64,000 bases of DNA from Paraburkholderia ferrariae NBRC 106233 (GTDB lineage: Bacteria > Pseudomonadota > Gammaproteobacteria > Burkholderiales > Burkholderiaceae), in the NCBI RefSeq assembly GCF_000685035.1, contig NZ_BAYB01000013.1, positions 186,001 to 250,000 of the forward strand, in the 5' to 3' direction. Position 1 is the stretch's first letter. Each line of letters begins with the position of its first letter. The position numbers and the translations under genes were made by a program. The notes beneath the pieces are model-generated. The model was given only the letters and a program-made list of their open reading frames with translations, did not search any database and was not told the origin of the DNA. Positions 18,723-27,197 of the stretch are shown in pieces.

Positions 18723-19493
18723 CTACGCGTGCGCGAAGCCATAGCGTTTCAGGATCTCCTGCGCCTGCGGGCTCAACAGATAGGCGATGAACGTTTTCGC
18801 CAGCGCGGGTTCGCGACTCGCGCTGACCGCGACGACCGGATAGGTCACGGGGACGTGCCCGCCGACGGCCTGGACGATGGCGACCTTGTCGGACATCAGC
18901 AGCGCGTCCGTGCGATAAACGAAACCCGCCTCGGCCTCGCCCCTCGCCACGTAATCGAGCACCTGCCGCACGCTGTCGGCCTGCACGAACTTCGGCGCGA
19001 GCGCATCCCAGAGCGCAGCCTTTTCGAGCGCCTGTTGCGTGTAGCTCCCCACTGGCACAGTCGACGTCTTGCCGATCGCGATGCGCCGCACCGCCGGATT
19101 CGCCAGATCCGACATGCTTTTCACCGGCGAGCTTTGGGCGGCGGGCACGATCAGCACCAGCGTGTTCGCCGCGAAGTCGCGGCGCGTGGCGGCGTCGAAC
19201 AGCCCGGCGTCGACGCCGCGCGTGACGGTCTGCTCGTCGGCGCTTACAAACACGTCGACGGGCGCGCCCTGCCGGATCTGTTGCAGCAGCACGCCGGAGG
19301 CCGCGAAATTGAAGCGCACGGTGATGTCCGGATGCGTGGCCTCGAACTTCGCGCCCACCTCCTTGAACGCATCGGTCAGACTGGCGGCGGCGGAAACGGT
19401 GAGTTGCTGCGCCCTCGCAAGGGACGGCAGTGCAACAAGCAGCACCAGGGCGGCGAATAAAACAGACAGGAAACGTTTCAAGGCATGCTCCAC
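18723..19493 (-). CDS. modA: Molybdate-binding periplasmic protein
   Basis: Periplasmic receptor of the importer, 256 residues with a Sec signal ending SLARAQ and the ModA hallmark AQQLTVSAAASLTDAFKEVG; RFNFAASGVLLQQIRQGAP supplies the oxyanion loop. GTG 19493, four bases after the modB stop, is taken as start; TTG 19481 is an alternative. Gene order modB-modA-modC differs from the common modABC. Confidence 0.9.
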   Translation of the reverse strand: MEHALKRFLSVLFAALVLLVALPSLARAQQLTVSAAASLTDAFKEVGAKFEATHPDITVRFNFAASGVLLQQIRQGAPVDVFVSADEQTVTRGVDAGLFDAATRRDFAANTLVLIVPAAQSSPVKSMSDLANPAVRRIAIGKTSTVPVGSYTQQALEKAALWDALAPKFVQADSVRQVLDYVARGEAEAGFVYRTDALLMSDKVAIVQAVGGHVPVTYPVVAVSASREPALAKTFIAYLLSPQAQEILKRYGFAHA

Positions 19494-19497
19494 GAAA

Positions 19498-20181
19498 TCA
19501 GCGAAGAGAAAGAAAGCGCCCGGACAACACGAGCATCGCAATGGACAACACGGAAGTGACGAGCACCAGCAGTAATGCGGCTTCGTCGCGGCCATCCTGC
19601 ATGGCGTCGTAGATGGCCATCGAGAGCGTCTGTGTCTGATGCGGGATGTCGCCGGCCACCATGAGCGTCGCGCCGAACTCACCCATCGCGCGCGCAAACG
19701 CGAGTAGCGTGCCCGCGAGAATGCCGGGCCACGCGAGTGGCAACGTCACGCGCACGAACACCGACCAGGGCGATTGGCGCAGTGTCAGCGCCGCGGCCTC
19801 GAGCGAACGATCCACACCCGCGAACGCGGCATTGGCCGACTTCAACACCAGCGGCAGCGCGACCAGGGCCGACGCGAGCACCGCGCCGTGCCAGTTGAAG
19901 ACGATCGTGTAGCCGGTCTGCCGGTACAGCCATCCGCCCACGATGCTGCGCCGGCCGGCCGCCACAAGCAGGCCGTAGCCGATCACGGTCGGCGGCAGGA
20001 CGAGCGGCAACATGAAGACCGCTTCGAGTGCGGTGCTGCCCGGAAAGCGCCGGCGCGCAAACAGCCAGCCGAGCGCGATGCCGGCAACGAGCGCGAGCAC
20101 CGTCGCGAGGCCCGCCACGCGTAGCGACAGCCATAACGGCGACCAGTCCATCCGATGTAGGGAATCCGACATTTTCGACAA
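19498..20181 (-). CDS. modB: Molybdate ABC transporter permease
   Basis: Inner-membrane permease of 227 residues with five or six helices, the LPLVLPPTVIGYGLLV segment typical of ModB and the cytoplasmic EAA-like loop AALTLRQSPWSVFVRVTL. Promotes high-affinity molybdate uptake to feed FeMo-cofactor synthesis. It begins about 90 bases after the LLM oxidoreductase stop and may belong to the same transcript. Confidence 0.9.
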   Translation of the reverse strand: MSKMSDSLHRMDWSPLWLSLRVAGLATVLALVAGIALGWLFARRRFPGSTALEAVFMLPLVLPPTVIGYGLLVAAGRRSIVGGWLYRQTGYTIVFNWHGAVLASALVALPLVLKSANAAFAGVDRSLEAAALTLRQSPWSVFVRVTLPLAWPGILAGTLLAFARAMGEFGATLMVAGDIPHQTQTLSMAIYDAMQDGRDEAALLLVLVTSVLSIAMLVLSGRFLSLR

Positions 20182-20269
20182 TTCACGTTATCAAACGGGC
20201 GACCGGTCCATCGTTGCAAAATGTGAGCCATGTGCATATCGATGGCGCACCATGCCGCGCGGCAGCCGA

Positions 20270-21280
20270 TCACGCGGCGGCTAGACCGGCCGCGCGCGCA
20301 AACAGCGCGAGCGACGCCCGCGCCTCGACCGGATCGTGCGTCGCGGGCTTGAGCAGGAGCTGGGTCGGGCCGAGCCGGTCGCACAGCGCCTTCGCACGCG
20401 CCACACATTGCTCTGGCGTGCCGATGATCGAGTTCGCGAGAATCACCGCTTCGGGCGCGCCCGGCGCGAACATCGGCGGCAGCTTGCCGGACGCAAACTG
20501 CACCCCCATCAGACGCGGATAGGCACGCACCGCCGCGACGCCATGCTCGACCGCACGACGGCTGTCCTCGTCGCAGTGAAAAAAACGCGCGATCGCGAAC
20601 GGAAAGTCACCGCGTCGCGCACGCCCGGCCGCGACCTGCTCCGCGACCTCGCCGAAATCGGCCGACGGCGTCGCCATCAGGCCATAGCCGTGCTGTTCGG
20701 CAAGACGCTGTGAATCGCCGGCCAGGCTCGCGAGCCAGACTGGCACCGGGCGCTGGAGAGGACGGGGATATACCGCGACGCCTTCGTAGTGGAAGAAACG
20801 CCCGTCGAAGCGCGTTTGCGGCTCGTTCCACAACCGCTGGATCAGCGCGAGCGCCTCATGCATGCGCTCCCGCGCGACATCGGCGGACGCGATCCCCGCA
20901 TGCCGGTACTGCTCGGGAAACGGGCCGCCCCGCGCGACGCCGAATTCGATGCGCCCGCCGCTCAGCAGATCGAGCGACGCGATGTCCTCCGCGACGCGCA
21001 GCGGGTCGTTCAGTGCGAGCAGCGATGCGCCCGTGCCGAGGCGGATCGTCGACGTGCAGGCGGCAATGTGCGAAAGCAGCACCGTCAATGCACTGCCGAT
21101 CGCGAACGGACTGTAGTGATGCTCGGCGACCCATGCCGCGTGGAACCCCAGCTCTTCAGCCGCGATCGCGGTTCGTACGGTCTGCTCAAGCGCGTCGCGG
21201 GCATGGCCTTCGGGATTCTCGACGTTAAGAAAGACACCATAGCGTTGCGGGAAATCCGACATTTCAGTCTGATCCGTCAA
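20270..21280 (-). CDS. LLM-class flavin-dependent oxidoreductase
   Basis: Bacterial-luciferase-like TIM barrel of 336 residues: YGVFLNVENPEGH at the N-terminus, AAWVAEHHYSPFA and LDLLSGGRIEFGVARGG are family blocks. It would use reduced flavin (FMNH2/F420-type) on an unknown substrate. The TTG start at 21280 overlaps the globin-like stop as TTGA; ATG 21262 is the alternative. It lies between a globin-like gene and modB behind a ModE-box, so it may be molybdate-regulated. Its role in diazotrophy is unknown. Confidence 0.85.
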   Translation of the reverse strand: MTDQTEMSDFPQRYGVFLNVENPEGHARDALEQTVRTAIAAEELGFHAAWVAEHHYSPFAIGSALTVLLSHIAACTSTIRLGTGASLLALNDPLRVAEDIASLDLLSGGRIEFGVARGGPFPEQYRHAGIASADVARERMHEALALIQRLWNEPQTRFDGRFFHYEGVAVYPRPLQRPVPVWLASLAGDSQRLAEQHGYGLMATPSADFGEVAEQVAAGRARRGDFPFAIARFFHCDEDSRRAVEHGVAAVRAYPRLMGVQFASGKLPPMFAPGAPEAVILANSIIGTPEQCVARAKALCDRLGPTQLLLKPATHDPVEARASLALFARAAGLAAA

Positions 21281-21915
21281 ATAGCGTCATGTCCGTGCAA
21301 GTTCCGGGCCGGAACACTGCCGTGCGGCGAGCGATCCTGCAAGACCGGCGTCGAGAACCAGCTGCGCACCGTGTCGTACTCGTAGCGGGTGAGCCGGTCG
21401 TGGCGCGCGCGCGGGGCGAGCAGATAGACGGAAAGCGGCTCCGCCCAGCCCCAGAAGTCGGCGCGCAGCGCGGTCGGGAAATTGACGTCGTCGAACGCGT
21501 GCCACAGTTGCACCAGCCACAACTCGCGCCCGTCCTCGTCGAGCAACAATGGCAAGCCCGCGCCCGCCTGCATGTGGGCATGGCGCTGGCTGTAATAGAG
21601 CGGTCCGCCGCAGGCCTCGACGACAAAGTCGGCGACCCGCTCCGTCACGCAATCGAAGCAGTCCCCGGCGTGGACGAACAGCGGCGTCGTCCTGAGCCGC
21701 CGCATGTGCTGCCTGACCAGATCGCGCAAGCCGGCTTCCTCACAGATGGCGAGCAGCCGATGTGGCGGGGCCGGTAACGGCGGACACAGCGTTTGCTCGC
21801 CGCGCGCGGGACGCTCGCGCGAAGACTGGACAACGGGCCAGTGCAATGTCCGGTAGCAGGCGCGCGTGCACGGTGTCCAGCGCGCGCGCGGCGGGGCCGC
21901 AGAGGTCGGGTCCAT
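21277..21915 (-). CDS. Truncated-haemoglobin-like protein without a clear proximal His
   Basis: 212 residues; the globin-like part is C-terminal: ADFVVEACGGPLYYSQRH, then RELWLVQLWHAFDDVNFP and FWGWAEPLSVYLLAPR, matching bacterial truncated globins associated with nitrogen fixation. Aligned on the Trp-Leu block, the position of the heme-ligating His (RH before xxF/P in the second globin of this window) is Gly here. The N-terminal about 50 residues are Pro/Arg-rich and unlike globins. Start ATG 21915 lies about 30 bases downstream of a ModE-box. Confidence 0.6.
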   Translation of the reverse strand: MDPTSAAPPRARWTPCTRACYRTLHWPVVQSSRERPARGEQTLCPPLPAPPHRLLAICEEAGLRDLVRQHMRRLRTTPLFVHAGDCFDCVTERVADFVVEACGGPLYYSQRHAHMQAGAGLPLLLDEDGRELWLVQLWHAFDDVNFPTALRADFWGWAEPLSVYLLAPRARHDRLTRYEYDTVRSWFSTPVLQDRSPHGSVPARNLHGHDAI

Positions 21916-21946
21916 GAGCGTGTCGGGTTCCTTGTCCGGTTTGTTG

Positions 21947-21968
21947 GTTATATACCGCTGTACATAAC
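21947..21968. promoter_or_regulatory. ModE-box (molybdate-responsive operator)
   Basis: GTTATATA-N6-TACATAAC, fitting the ModE consensus TATAT-N7-TAYAT exactly and close to the known E. coli modABCD operator. It lies 32 bases upstream of the globin-like start on the minus strand. ModE-molybdate would block transcription of the globin-like, LLM and possibly modBAC-mop genes when Mo is ample. No modE gene is in the window. Confidence 0.75.
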
Positions 21969-22015
21969 GGTTCCCGTGACAAAGCAAGGACCACGCCTGG
22001 GCCGCCCGCAGGCCC

Positions 22016-22588
22016 CTAGCGCTCCGGCCCGAAACAATGCCCGTAATCCGTGCACACGCCGCAACTCGGCGCCTTGCAGACGGACAGCCCCTCGCGCTCG
22101 CAAAGTTGCTTATAGAAGAACTTCTTCCATTTCATGTCGTTGACGTTTTTTCCCGCAAGCCGTGGAAACCAGTCGCGAAGCAACGCGGAAAGCTCGCGCC
22201 GCGAGGGCAGCCGCAGATCCTGCCAGAGATGGTTGGCACCGAGACACGCGCAGGCCAGCGCATGGGCCACGCAGTTCACTTCCTCGGGCGTTCCGTAGCA
22301 AGGGTCGGCATGGTCCTTGAAGAGCGTCACGAGGTCTTCGACTTCGTCGTATCGCGGCCCGGGCGGCGATGCGCCGGTCGATACGTCCCACGCCAACGAC
22401 AATGCCGCCTCGGCGCCGGGAAACCAGTGCGCGAGCAACCAGCGGGTTTCGTCCACGTTCAGTCCGCGGATCGGCAGCGCCCGCATGCCGTCCTCGTCGA
22501 AAGCCGACGACAGCACACCGGCGAGCGCCAGCACCGTCGGGTGCTCGGCGCTCACCGCGTGGTTCATCAAGGTTCTGTGGAAATCCAT
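22016..22588 (-). CDS. nifQ: Nitrogen fixation protein NifQ
   Basis: Molybdenum donor for FeMo-co synthesis, 190 residues. The C-terminal cysteine cluster CKAPSCGVCTDYGHC binds the Mo-Fe-S cluster in characterised NifQ. It is the last gene of nifE-N-X-orf-orf-fdxB-nifQ, 16 bases after fdxB, and stops just upstream of the Mo-regulated promoter of the next operon. Confidence 0.93.
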   Translation of the reverse strand: MDFHRTLMNHAVSAEHPTVLALAGVLSSAFDEDGMRALPIRGLNVDETRWLLAHWFPGAEAALSLAWDVSTGASPPGPRYDEVEDLVTLFKDHADPCYGTPEEVNCVAHALACACLGANHLWQDLRLPSRRELSALLRDWFPRLAGKNVNDMKWKKFFYKQLCEREGLSVCKAPSCGVCTDYGHCFGPER

Positions 22589-22604
22589 GATCGTCGGGGC
22601 CTGC

Positions 22605-22907
22605 TCAAAGCCGGGCCGCCGCGTGCGTATAGCACTTCTTCGGGCAGATCTTCGCGCACGCGGTACAGCCGATGCACCGCTCCCTGTGCGCGATGGTCAT
22701 GACTTTCTTCTCGTACTCGTCGTCCTCGTCGTCGTCCAGGGCGATGCGGCCGCCTTCCTCGTCGAGCCCCACCAGTTCGAGCACGCCGCGCGGGCATACC
22801 CGGAAGCATCGCCCGCAGCCGATGCATTTTTCTTCGTCGAGCGTCGACACGAAAGTCGGCGTCCAGGTCTCGCCGCTCGGCAGCGTCACGCTAAAGAGAT
22901 CGCTCAC
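22605..22907 (-). CDS. fdxB: Ferredoxin III, nif-specific (2x[4Fe-4S])
   Basis: 100-residue ferredoxin with two CxxCxxCxxxCP motifs, EKCIGCGRCFRVCPRG and ERCIGCTACAKICPKK, separated by an acidic insert, as in FdxB. GTG start at 22907 gives MSDLFSVTLPSG. It sits between the CCE_0567-type gene and nifQ and is a candidate electron donor in cofactor assembly. Confidence 0.92.
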   Translation of the reverse strand: MSDLFSVTLPSGETWTPTFVSTLDEEKCIGCGRCFRVCPRGVLELVGLDEEGGRIALDDDEDDEYEKKVMTIAHRERCIGCTACAKICPKKCYTHAAARL

Positions 22908-22925
22908 GTCCGTCTCCCGCGCGGC

Positions 22926-23129
22926 TCACGCCGAAGCCGCGGCTGCGGCTGCGGCTTTGCGCACGTCCATCAGCGCGGCGTGCGCGTCGTGACAGCGCTG
23001 TGCGACCGTGAGAATCTGCTCCCAGTTCGTCGGCAGTTCCTCGGACAGGTCGTGAAGATCCATCTTCGCCTGCGTCGCCTGTGCGTTGAGCTTCTTCAGG
23101 CGCGCCTTGAGTTCGTCGGCATCGGTCAT
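22926..23129 (-). CDS. CCE_0567-family small metalloprotein
   Basis: 67-residue, mostly alpha-helical protein (DELKARLKKLNAQATQAKMD, later RCHDAHAALMDVRK) of the DUF683 family that regularly follows nifX in diazotrophs; members bind metal and form helical oligomers. ATG 23129 has GGGAGAA upstream; the longer open frame before it is not homologous. The exact role in FeMo-co synthesis is unproven. Confidence 0.85.
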   Translation of the reverse strand: MTDADELKARLKKLNAQATQAKMDLHDLSEELPTNWEQILTVAQRCHDAHAALMDVRKAAAAAAASA

Positions 23130-23142
23130 CGTGTTCTCCCGC

Positions 23143-23637
23143 TCAGGCGCCGTATTGCGCAACGGACGGATAGGCCCGGATCATCTCGACGGCTTCGCTC
23201 AGGAACTTGCCGCCCGCCTCGGCCAGCTTCGCGAGCGACGCAAATCCGAAGCGGTGCACGTCGCGAAGCTGCTTGTTGACAACCACGAGACGCCCCGCGA
23301 TCAGCACCATGCGCCCGAAGCCCTCGTGGCTCATCTTCATCATCGGCGATACCATCTGGCCGGTCTCCCGCTCGATCGCCACCGCGATCGCGTTGTAGAA
23401 CAGTTCCAGATGCCAGAGCGTCTCGGGGTCGGGGTCGCCCACGATCGGAATCGCGCGGCGCTCTTCCGGCGTCAGGATGTACGGCTTGAGCAGTTTCAGG
23501 TCGCTCTTGCCTTCCCAGGTGCCGTGGGTATCCTGCGCGCGCAGTTGCCTCACGAGTTGCTGGACAAACGGCGTCGCGAGCAGCGCCTCTTCGCTGGCCG
23601 CATCGGCGGCCTCCGTGCCGGTAATGGCTTCAGCCAT
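23143..23637 (-). CDS. NifX-associated nitrogen fixation protein (DUF269)
   Basis: 164 residues starting MAEAITGTEAAD; the block TPFVQQLVRQLRAQDTHG, WEGKSDLKLLKPYILTPEER and GRLVVVNKQLRDVHRFGF is diagnostic of the DUF269 family encoded next to nifX. ATG 23637 overlaps the nifX 3' end by 8 bases. Family function is not established but it is always within FeMo-co assembly operons. Confidence 0.9.
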   Translation of the reverse strand: MAEAITGTEAADAASEEALLATPFVQQLVRQLRAQDTHGTWEGKSDLKLLKPYILTPEERRAIPIVGDPDPETLWHLELFYNAIAVAIERETGQMVSPMMKMSHEGFGRMVLIAGRLVVVNKQLRDVHRFGFASLAKLAEAGGKFLSEAVEMIRAYPSVAQYGA

Positions 23638-24046
23638 GGGATACCTCGTTGTCCTCATCGAAATCGAATGATGGCCTGCCTTCCTTCGCGAGCGCCTTGC
23701 GCAGCCACGGCGGCGGCGTGCCCTTCAACACGTCGCGCAGCTTCGCCAGAATGCCCTCGATCGGCTCCGGCTGCGGCACCTTGACCGGATGGATCTTCAG
23801 CGCGACCACGCGCGCCGCGCCCGAGCCGCCGATCGCGGCGACGTAGAGGATCGCGCAGTCTTTGACGGCATCGAGCTTCGGCGCGAGCTTGTCCTCGTCG
23901 CCGTCTTCTTCGAGCTTGCCGCCGAAGTCGAACGACTCGACGAACGTGTGGCCGTCGGCGGTCACGTCGTAGGTAACGATGCTCTTCGCCCAGCCAAAGT
24001 GCGCATCGACGTGCACCTTGTCCTGGGTCGCGAATGCGATTTTCAT
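23630..24046 (-). CDS. nifX: FeMo-co/NifB-co carrier protein NifX
   Basis: 138 residues of the dinitrogenase iron-molybdenum cofactor-binding family, beginning MKIAFATQDKVHVDAHFG with the conserved AHFGWAKS site. NifX shuttles NifB-co and the VK-cluster to and from NifEN. Start overlaps the nifN stop as ATGA. An acidic C-terminal tail (DFDEDNEVSHG) is present. Confidence 0.94.
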   Translation of the reverse strand: MKIAFATQDKVHVDAHFGWAKSIVTYDVTADGHTFVESFDFGGKLEEDGDEDKLAPKLDAVKDCAILYVAAIGGSGAARVVALKIHPVKVPQPEPIEGILAKLRDVLKGTPPPWLRKALAKEGRPSFDFDEDNEVSHG

Positions 24047-25446
24047 GGGGTGGACTCCTCGTGAATTCCCGTACCGGCCAAGACGACCGGAATCTTCACT
24101 TCGCGCGCGGCCAGATCGACCGAGGCCTGCGGCAGCGGCCAGTCGTCCGGATGGTGGTGCGCGATCTGCTCGATCATCAGGTTCGCGATCTCGAAGATCA
24201 GGTTCATCGTGCCGCGATAACCGACCTGACAGCGATGCGCGTTGCCGACGCGGTCGAACACCGGAAAGCCGACCCGCATCAGCGGCTTGCCCAGACGCTC
24301 CGCCATCTGCCGGCCGTGCGAATGCGTGATGAGCAGATCGCAGTTGCCCGCGGCGCGCTCCAGATCTTCGAGGTCGCCGAGCACGACTTCGGCAGCGGGC
24401 AACAGGGCATGCGACGGCGACGCGGTCGTGCTGACGCAGACGCTCAATTGCGCGCCCATCTCGTGCAGCAGCGCGCCGAGCGCGAGCAGCAGGTCCGGCT
24501 CCGCGCCGAGCGCCACCTTGATGCCGCCCGTGTAGAAGTGGCCGTCGAGCATCGCGTCGAGCAACTGGCTGCGCTGGCGGCGGTACTTCGCAGGCACGGG
24601 CCGGCCCGAGAGCAGCGCGAGGCGCTGCAAGAGCCGGTCGTTGGGTTCGAGGCCGGTGAGCCGCTCGAAGATCTCGAACGGCGTGCCGGCGATTTCCCGC
24701 AACGCCTGCGCGCCCTCGCGGGTCTGCTCGCCCACGCCGATCGTCAGCGCCGATGCACCCGCCGCGCGGATCTGCGCGAGCGTCGTGCCGCCGAGCGTGG
24801 TGCCGCGCCAGTCCGGCGCGATATGGCCGTCGAGCGAGCCCGACAGGTCCGGCAGCACGATCGCGTCGAGCCCGAATGCGCCGATGATCTCGCGCAGCTC
24901 GTCGATGTCGCCCGGCGACAGATGACTGCCCGGCAGCAGCGTGACCTGCCGGGCGACGGTCGGCAACGGCTTGACGAGCGCCTTGACGATGGCGGTGACC
25001 GCGTGCGCGTAGCCGTCCTCGAAGCCGCCGACGTAGTCGGGCGTGGACACGTAGACGAGTTCGGTGTCGTCGAGTTCGGGCTTGCGCTTGCGCACCGTCG
25101 CGAGATAGCCCACGACGTCGTCGCCCTTGGTTTCGGTGAGCCCGGTCGAGCAGATTGCTATGATCTTCGGCGCCGCCCGCTTGCGGATGTTCAACAGCGC
25201 CGTCTCGATGTTCTCGTAGCCGCCGAGGATCGTCGTGACCTCGTTCATCGCCGTGGTTTGCAGCGGAATCGCCTCCTTGAAGTGGCGCACCAGCAGCACG
25301 AGACCGAACGACGTGCAGCCCTGCGAGCCGTGCATCACCGGCATACAGGCGTCGAGCCCCATGAACGCGTAACTCGCGCCAAGCGGCTGGCTCATTTTCA
25401 GCGGGTTGACCGCACAGGCTTTCTTCGATTCGACGACGAGCGCCAT
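24043..25446 (-). CDS. nifN: Nitrogenase cofactor scaffold subunit NifN
   Basis: 467-residue paralogue of NifK that forms the NifE2N2 scaffold where FeMo-co matures. It shows ACAVNPLKMSQPLGASYAFM, the P-cluster-like Cys region MHGSQGCTSFGLVLLVRHF and TGLTETKGDDV. It follows nifE by 21 bases and is coupled to nifX. Length and motifs are normal. Confidence 0.95.
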   Translation of the reverse strand: MALVVESKKACAVNPLKMSQPLGASYAFMGLDACMPVMHGSQGCTSFGLVLLVRHFKEAIPLQTTAMNEVTTILGGYENIETALLNIRKRAAPKIIAICSTGLTETKGDDVVGYLATVRKRKPELDDTELVYVSTPDYVGGFEDGYAHAVTAIVKALVKPLPTVARQVTLLPGSHLSPGDIDELREIIGAFGLDAIVLPDLSGSLDGHIAPDWRGTTLGGTTLAQIRAAGASALTIGVGEQTREGAQALREIAGTPFEIFERLTGLEPNDRLLQRLALLSGRPVPAKYRRQRSQLLDAMLDGHFYTGGIKVALGAEPDLLLALGALLHEMGAQLSVCVSTTASPSHALLPAAEVVLGDLEDLERAAGNCDLLITHSHGRQMAERLGKPLMRVGFPVFDRVGNAHRCQVGYRGTMNLIFEIANLMIEQIAHHHPDDWPLPQASVDLAAREVKIPVVLAGTGIHEESTP

Positions 25447-25467
25447 GATGTCTGCTCCTCGCCGCGC

Positions 25468-26976
25468 TCAGGCCGGCATGCCCGGTTCGAACGCCATGGC
25501 CCAGGCACGCACGCCTGCGAACTGCGGGACGGGCGTTTCAGGCGGCACTTCCTGCGCAACCGCTGCCTGCACCGCGCCAGGCGTCTCGCCGTCGTCGCCC
25601 CACGGTGCCGGAATGCGCACCTGCTGCCACACGGGGTTATGAATCGCGCGATCGATCTCGTGCACGAGTTCGACGATGCCCTCATAGCCGCCATACGGGT
25701 GATGGCGCTCCTGGTTGATGTCGAGCCACGGCATGCGCGCCTTCAGCGCGACGAACTGCGAGCGGCCGCCCGAGAGCATGATGTCGGCCTTCGCGTCGCG
25801 CAGCATGGCGTACATCTCGCGCGGCGTCATGTCGTCGATCATGTGCGCGTCGTCGCCCATGATCTCCTTGATCTTTTCCTTGTCCTCCTTCGTACTCTTC
25901 TTGACGCTCGTGCCGACGATTTCGAGCCCCGCCTCCTGCAACGCGGCGACGACCGACCACGACTTCACGCCGCCGGTAATCAGCAGCACACGCTTGCCTT
26001 CGAGGCGCTCGCGGTAGCGCGCGATCCTCGCCCACGCGCGCGCCTCCTCGGCTTCGATCAGACGCTCCGTTCGGCCGATCAGATCGTCGGGCGCGCCCTG
26101 CTGCACGAGCAGCCTCGCAATCTGGCGCAGCGTGTCGCTCATGTCGCCGATGCCGTAAAACGAGCCCTCGAAATACGGAATGCCGTAGCGCTGCTGCATC
26201 TTCGTCGCAATGTTGATCATCGACTTCGAGCAGACCATCATGTTGACCTTCGCGCGGTGCGAACTCGCGATCTCGTTGTAGCGGCCGTCGCCGGAGATGC
26301 ACGACAGGATGCGGATGCCGAGCGCGTCGAGCAGCGGCTTCGTCTGCCACAGCTCGCCCGAGAGGTTGTATTCGCCGATGATGTTGATGTCGTACGGCGT
26401 CGTGTACTCCGGCTCGCGCGTGCCGATCACATAGTCGAGCACCGCCTCGCCGCCGAGCTTGTTGCCGAGGTTCTTCGGCCCGGCGAAACCCGGCGCATTC
26501 ACGGGAATCACCGGCTTGCCGAATTTTTCCGACGCGCGCTTGCAGACGGATTCAATATCGTCGCCGATCAGCGCGGTCACGCAGGTTTGATACACGAACA
26601 CGGCAGGCGGGTCGTATTTCTCGATGATCTCGCGCACGCTTTTGAAAAGCCGTTTCTCGCCGCCGTAGATGACGTCGAGCTCGTTGATGTCGGTGGTAAA
26701 GCCGGTGCGGTAGAGCGTCGAGCCCGACGAGGCCGCATGACGGTTGTCCCACGAGTTGCCTTCGCACGCAATCGGCCCATGCACGAGGTGCGCCACGTCG
26801 ACGATCGGCTGCAACGCGATCTTCGCGCCATCGAACGCGCAGCCGCCCGCCGCCGCGCCGGGAGAAAGCTGCTTCGTGCAGCCCTTCTTGCGCTCCTTCT
26901 CGCCTTTTGCCTGGTTCTTGTCGCAACCGGGTTCGTCGAAGACTTCGGCGATCTTGCCCTTGAGCGAAGGTGACAT
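25468..26976 (-). CDS. nifE: Nitrogenase cofactor scaffold subunit NifE
   Basis: 502-residue paralogue of NifD. Cys ligands lie in GCAFDGAKIALQPIVDVAH, HGPIACEGNSWDNRH and VYQTCVTALIGDDIE. Start ATG 26976 has CAGGAG 9 bases upstream; the frame is open further but the extension is unrelated. A sigma-54 promoter lies 36 bases upstream, so nifE starts its own operon (nifENX and followers). Confidence 0.95.
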   Translation of the reverse strand: MSPSLKGKIAEVFDEPGCDKNQAKGEKERKKGCTKQLSPGAAAGGCAFDGAKIALQPIVDVAHLVHGPIACEGNSWDNRHAASSGSTLYRTGFTTDINELDVIYGGEKRLFKSVREIIEKYDPPAVFVYQTCVTALIGDDIESVCKRASEKFGKPVIPVNAPGFAGPKNLGNKLGGEAVLDYVIGTREPEYTTPYDINIIGEYNLSGELWQTKPLLDALGIRILSCISGDGRYNEIASSHRAKVNMMVCSKSMINIATKMQQRYGIPYFEGSFYGIGDMSDTLRQIARLLVQQGAPDDLIGRTERLIEAEEARAWARIARYRERLEGKRVLLITGGVKSWSVVAALQEAGLEIVGTSVKKSTKEDKEKIKEIMGDDAHMIDDMTPREMYAMLRDAKADIMLSGGRSQFVALKARMPWLDINQERHHPYGGYEGIVELVHEIDRAIHNPVWQQVRIPAPWGDDGETPGAVQAAVAQEVPPETPVPQFAGVRAWAMAFEPGMPA

Positions 26977-27011
26977 GACGGGCTCCTGACTATGTGGGGT
27001 CCACGATGACT

Positions 27012-27027
27012 GGCAAGTTCCGTACCA
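27012..27027 (-). promoter_or_regulatory. Sigma-54 -24/-12 promoter of nifE
   Basis: On the minus strand TGGTACGGAACTTGCC, matching TGGCACG-N4-TTGCW at all but two positions with the obligatory GG-N10-GC spacing. The predicted start near 27001 leaves a 25-base leader holding the nifE ribosome site. No perfect TGT-N10-ACA was found upstream. Confidence 0.8.
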
Positions 27028-27197
27028 CGGCAGCAACCGGCGCGCGGCACGGTCAAACCGCTTCGTTGTGCTGCCCGCTTGCCGGACGTTTGTCGTCATC
27101 GGAACGGACTTTGGGCGGTTTGAATGAATTGCGACATTGCCCCGCGCTGCAGACACGACACGCGGATGTTGGCGGTTTGCCCTGCTTCGTTACGCGC

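Noticed and set aside
21999..22015. GGGCC/GGCCC hairpin after nifQ as a terminator
   Set aside because: Only a 5-bp stem and no T run.
24034..26973. Very long open frame antisense to nifE and nifN
   Set aside because: His/Arg/Asp-rich shadow of high-GC coding sequence on the other strand, without ribosome site or homology. The same holds for long antisense frames over the efflux, nifDK, nifB and fix genes.
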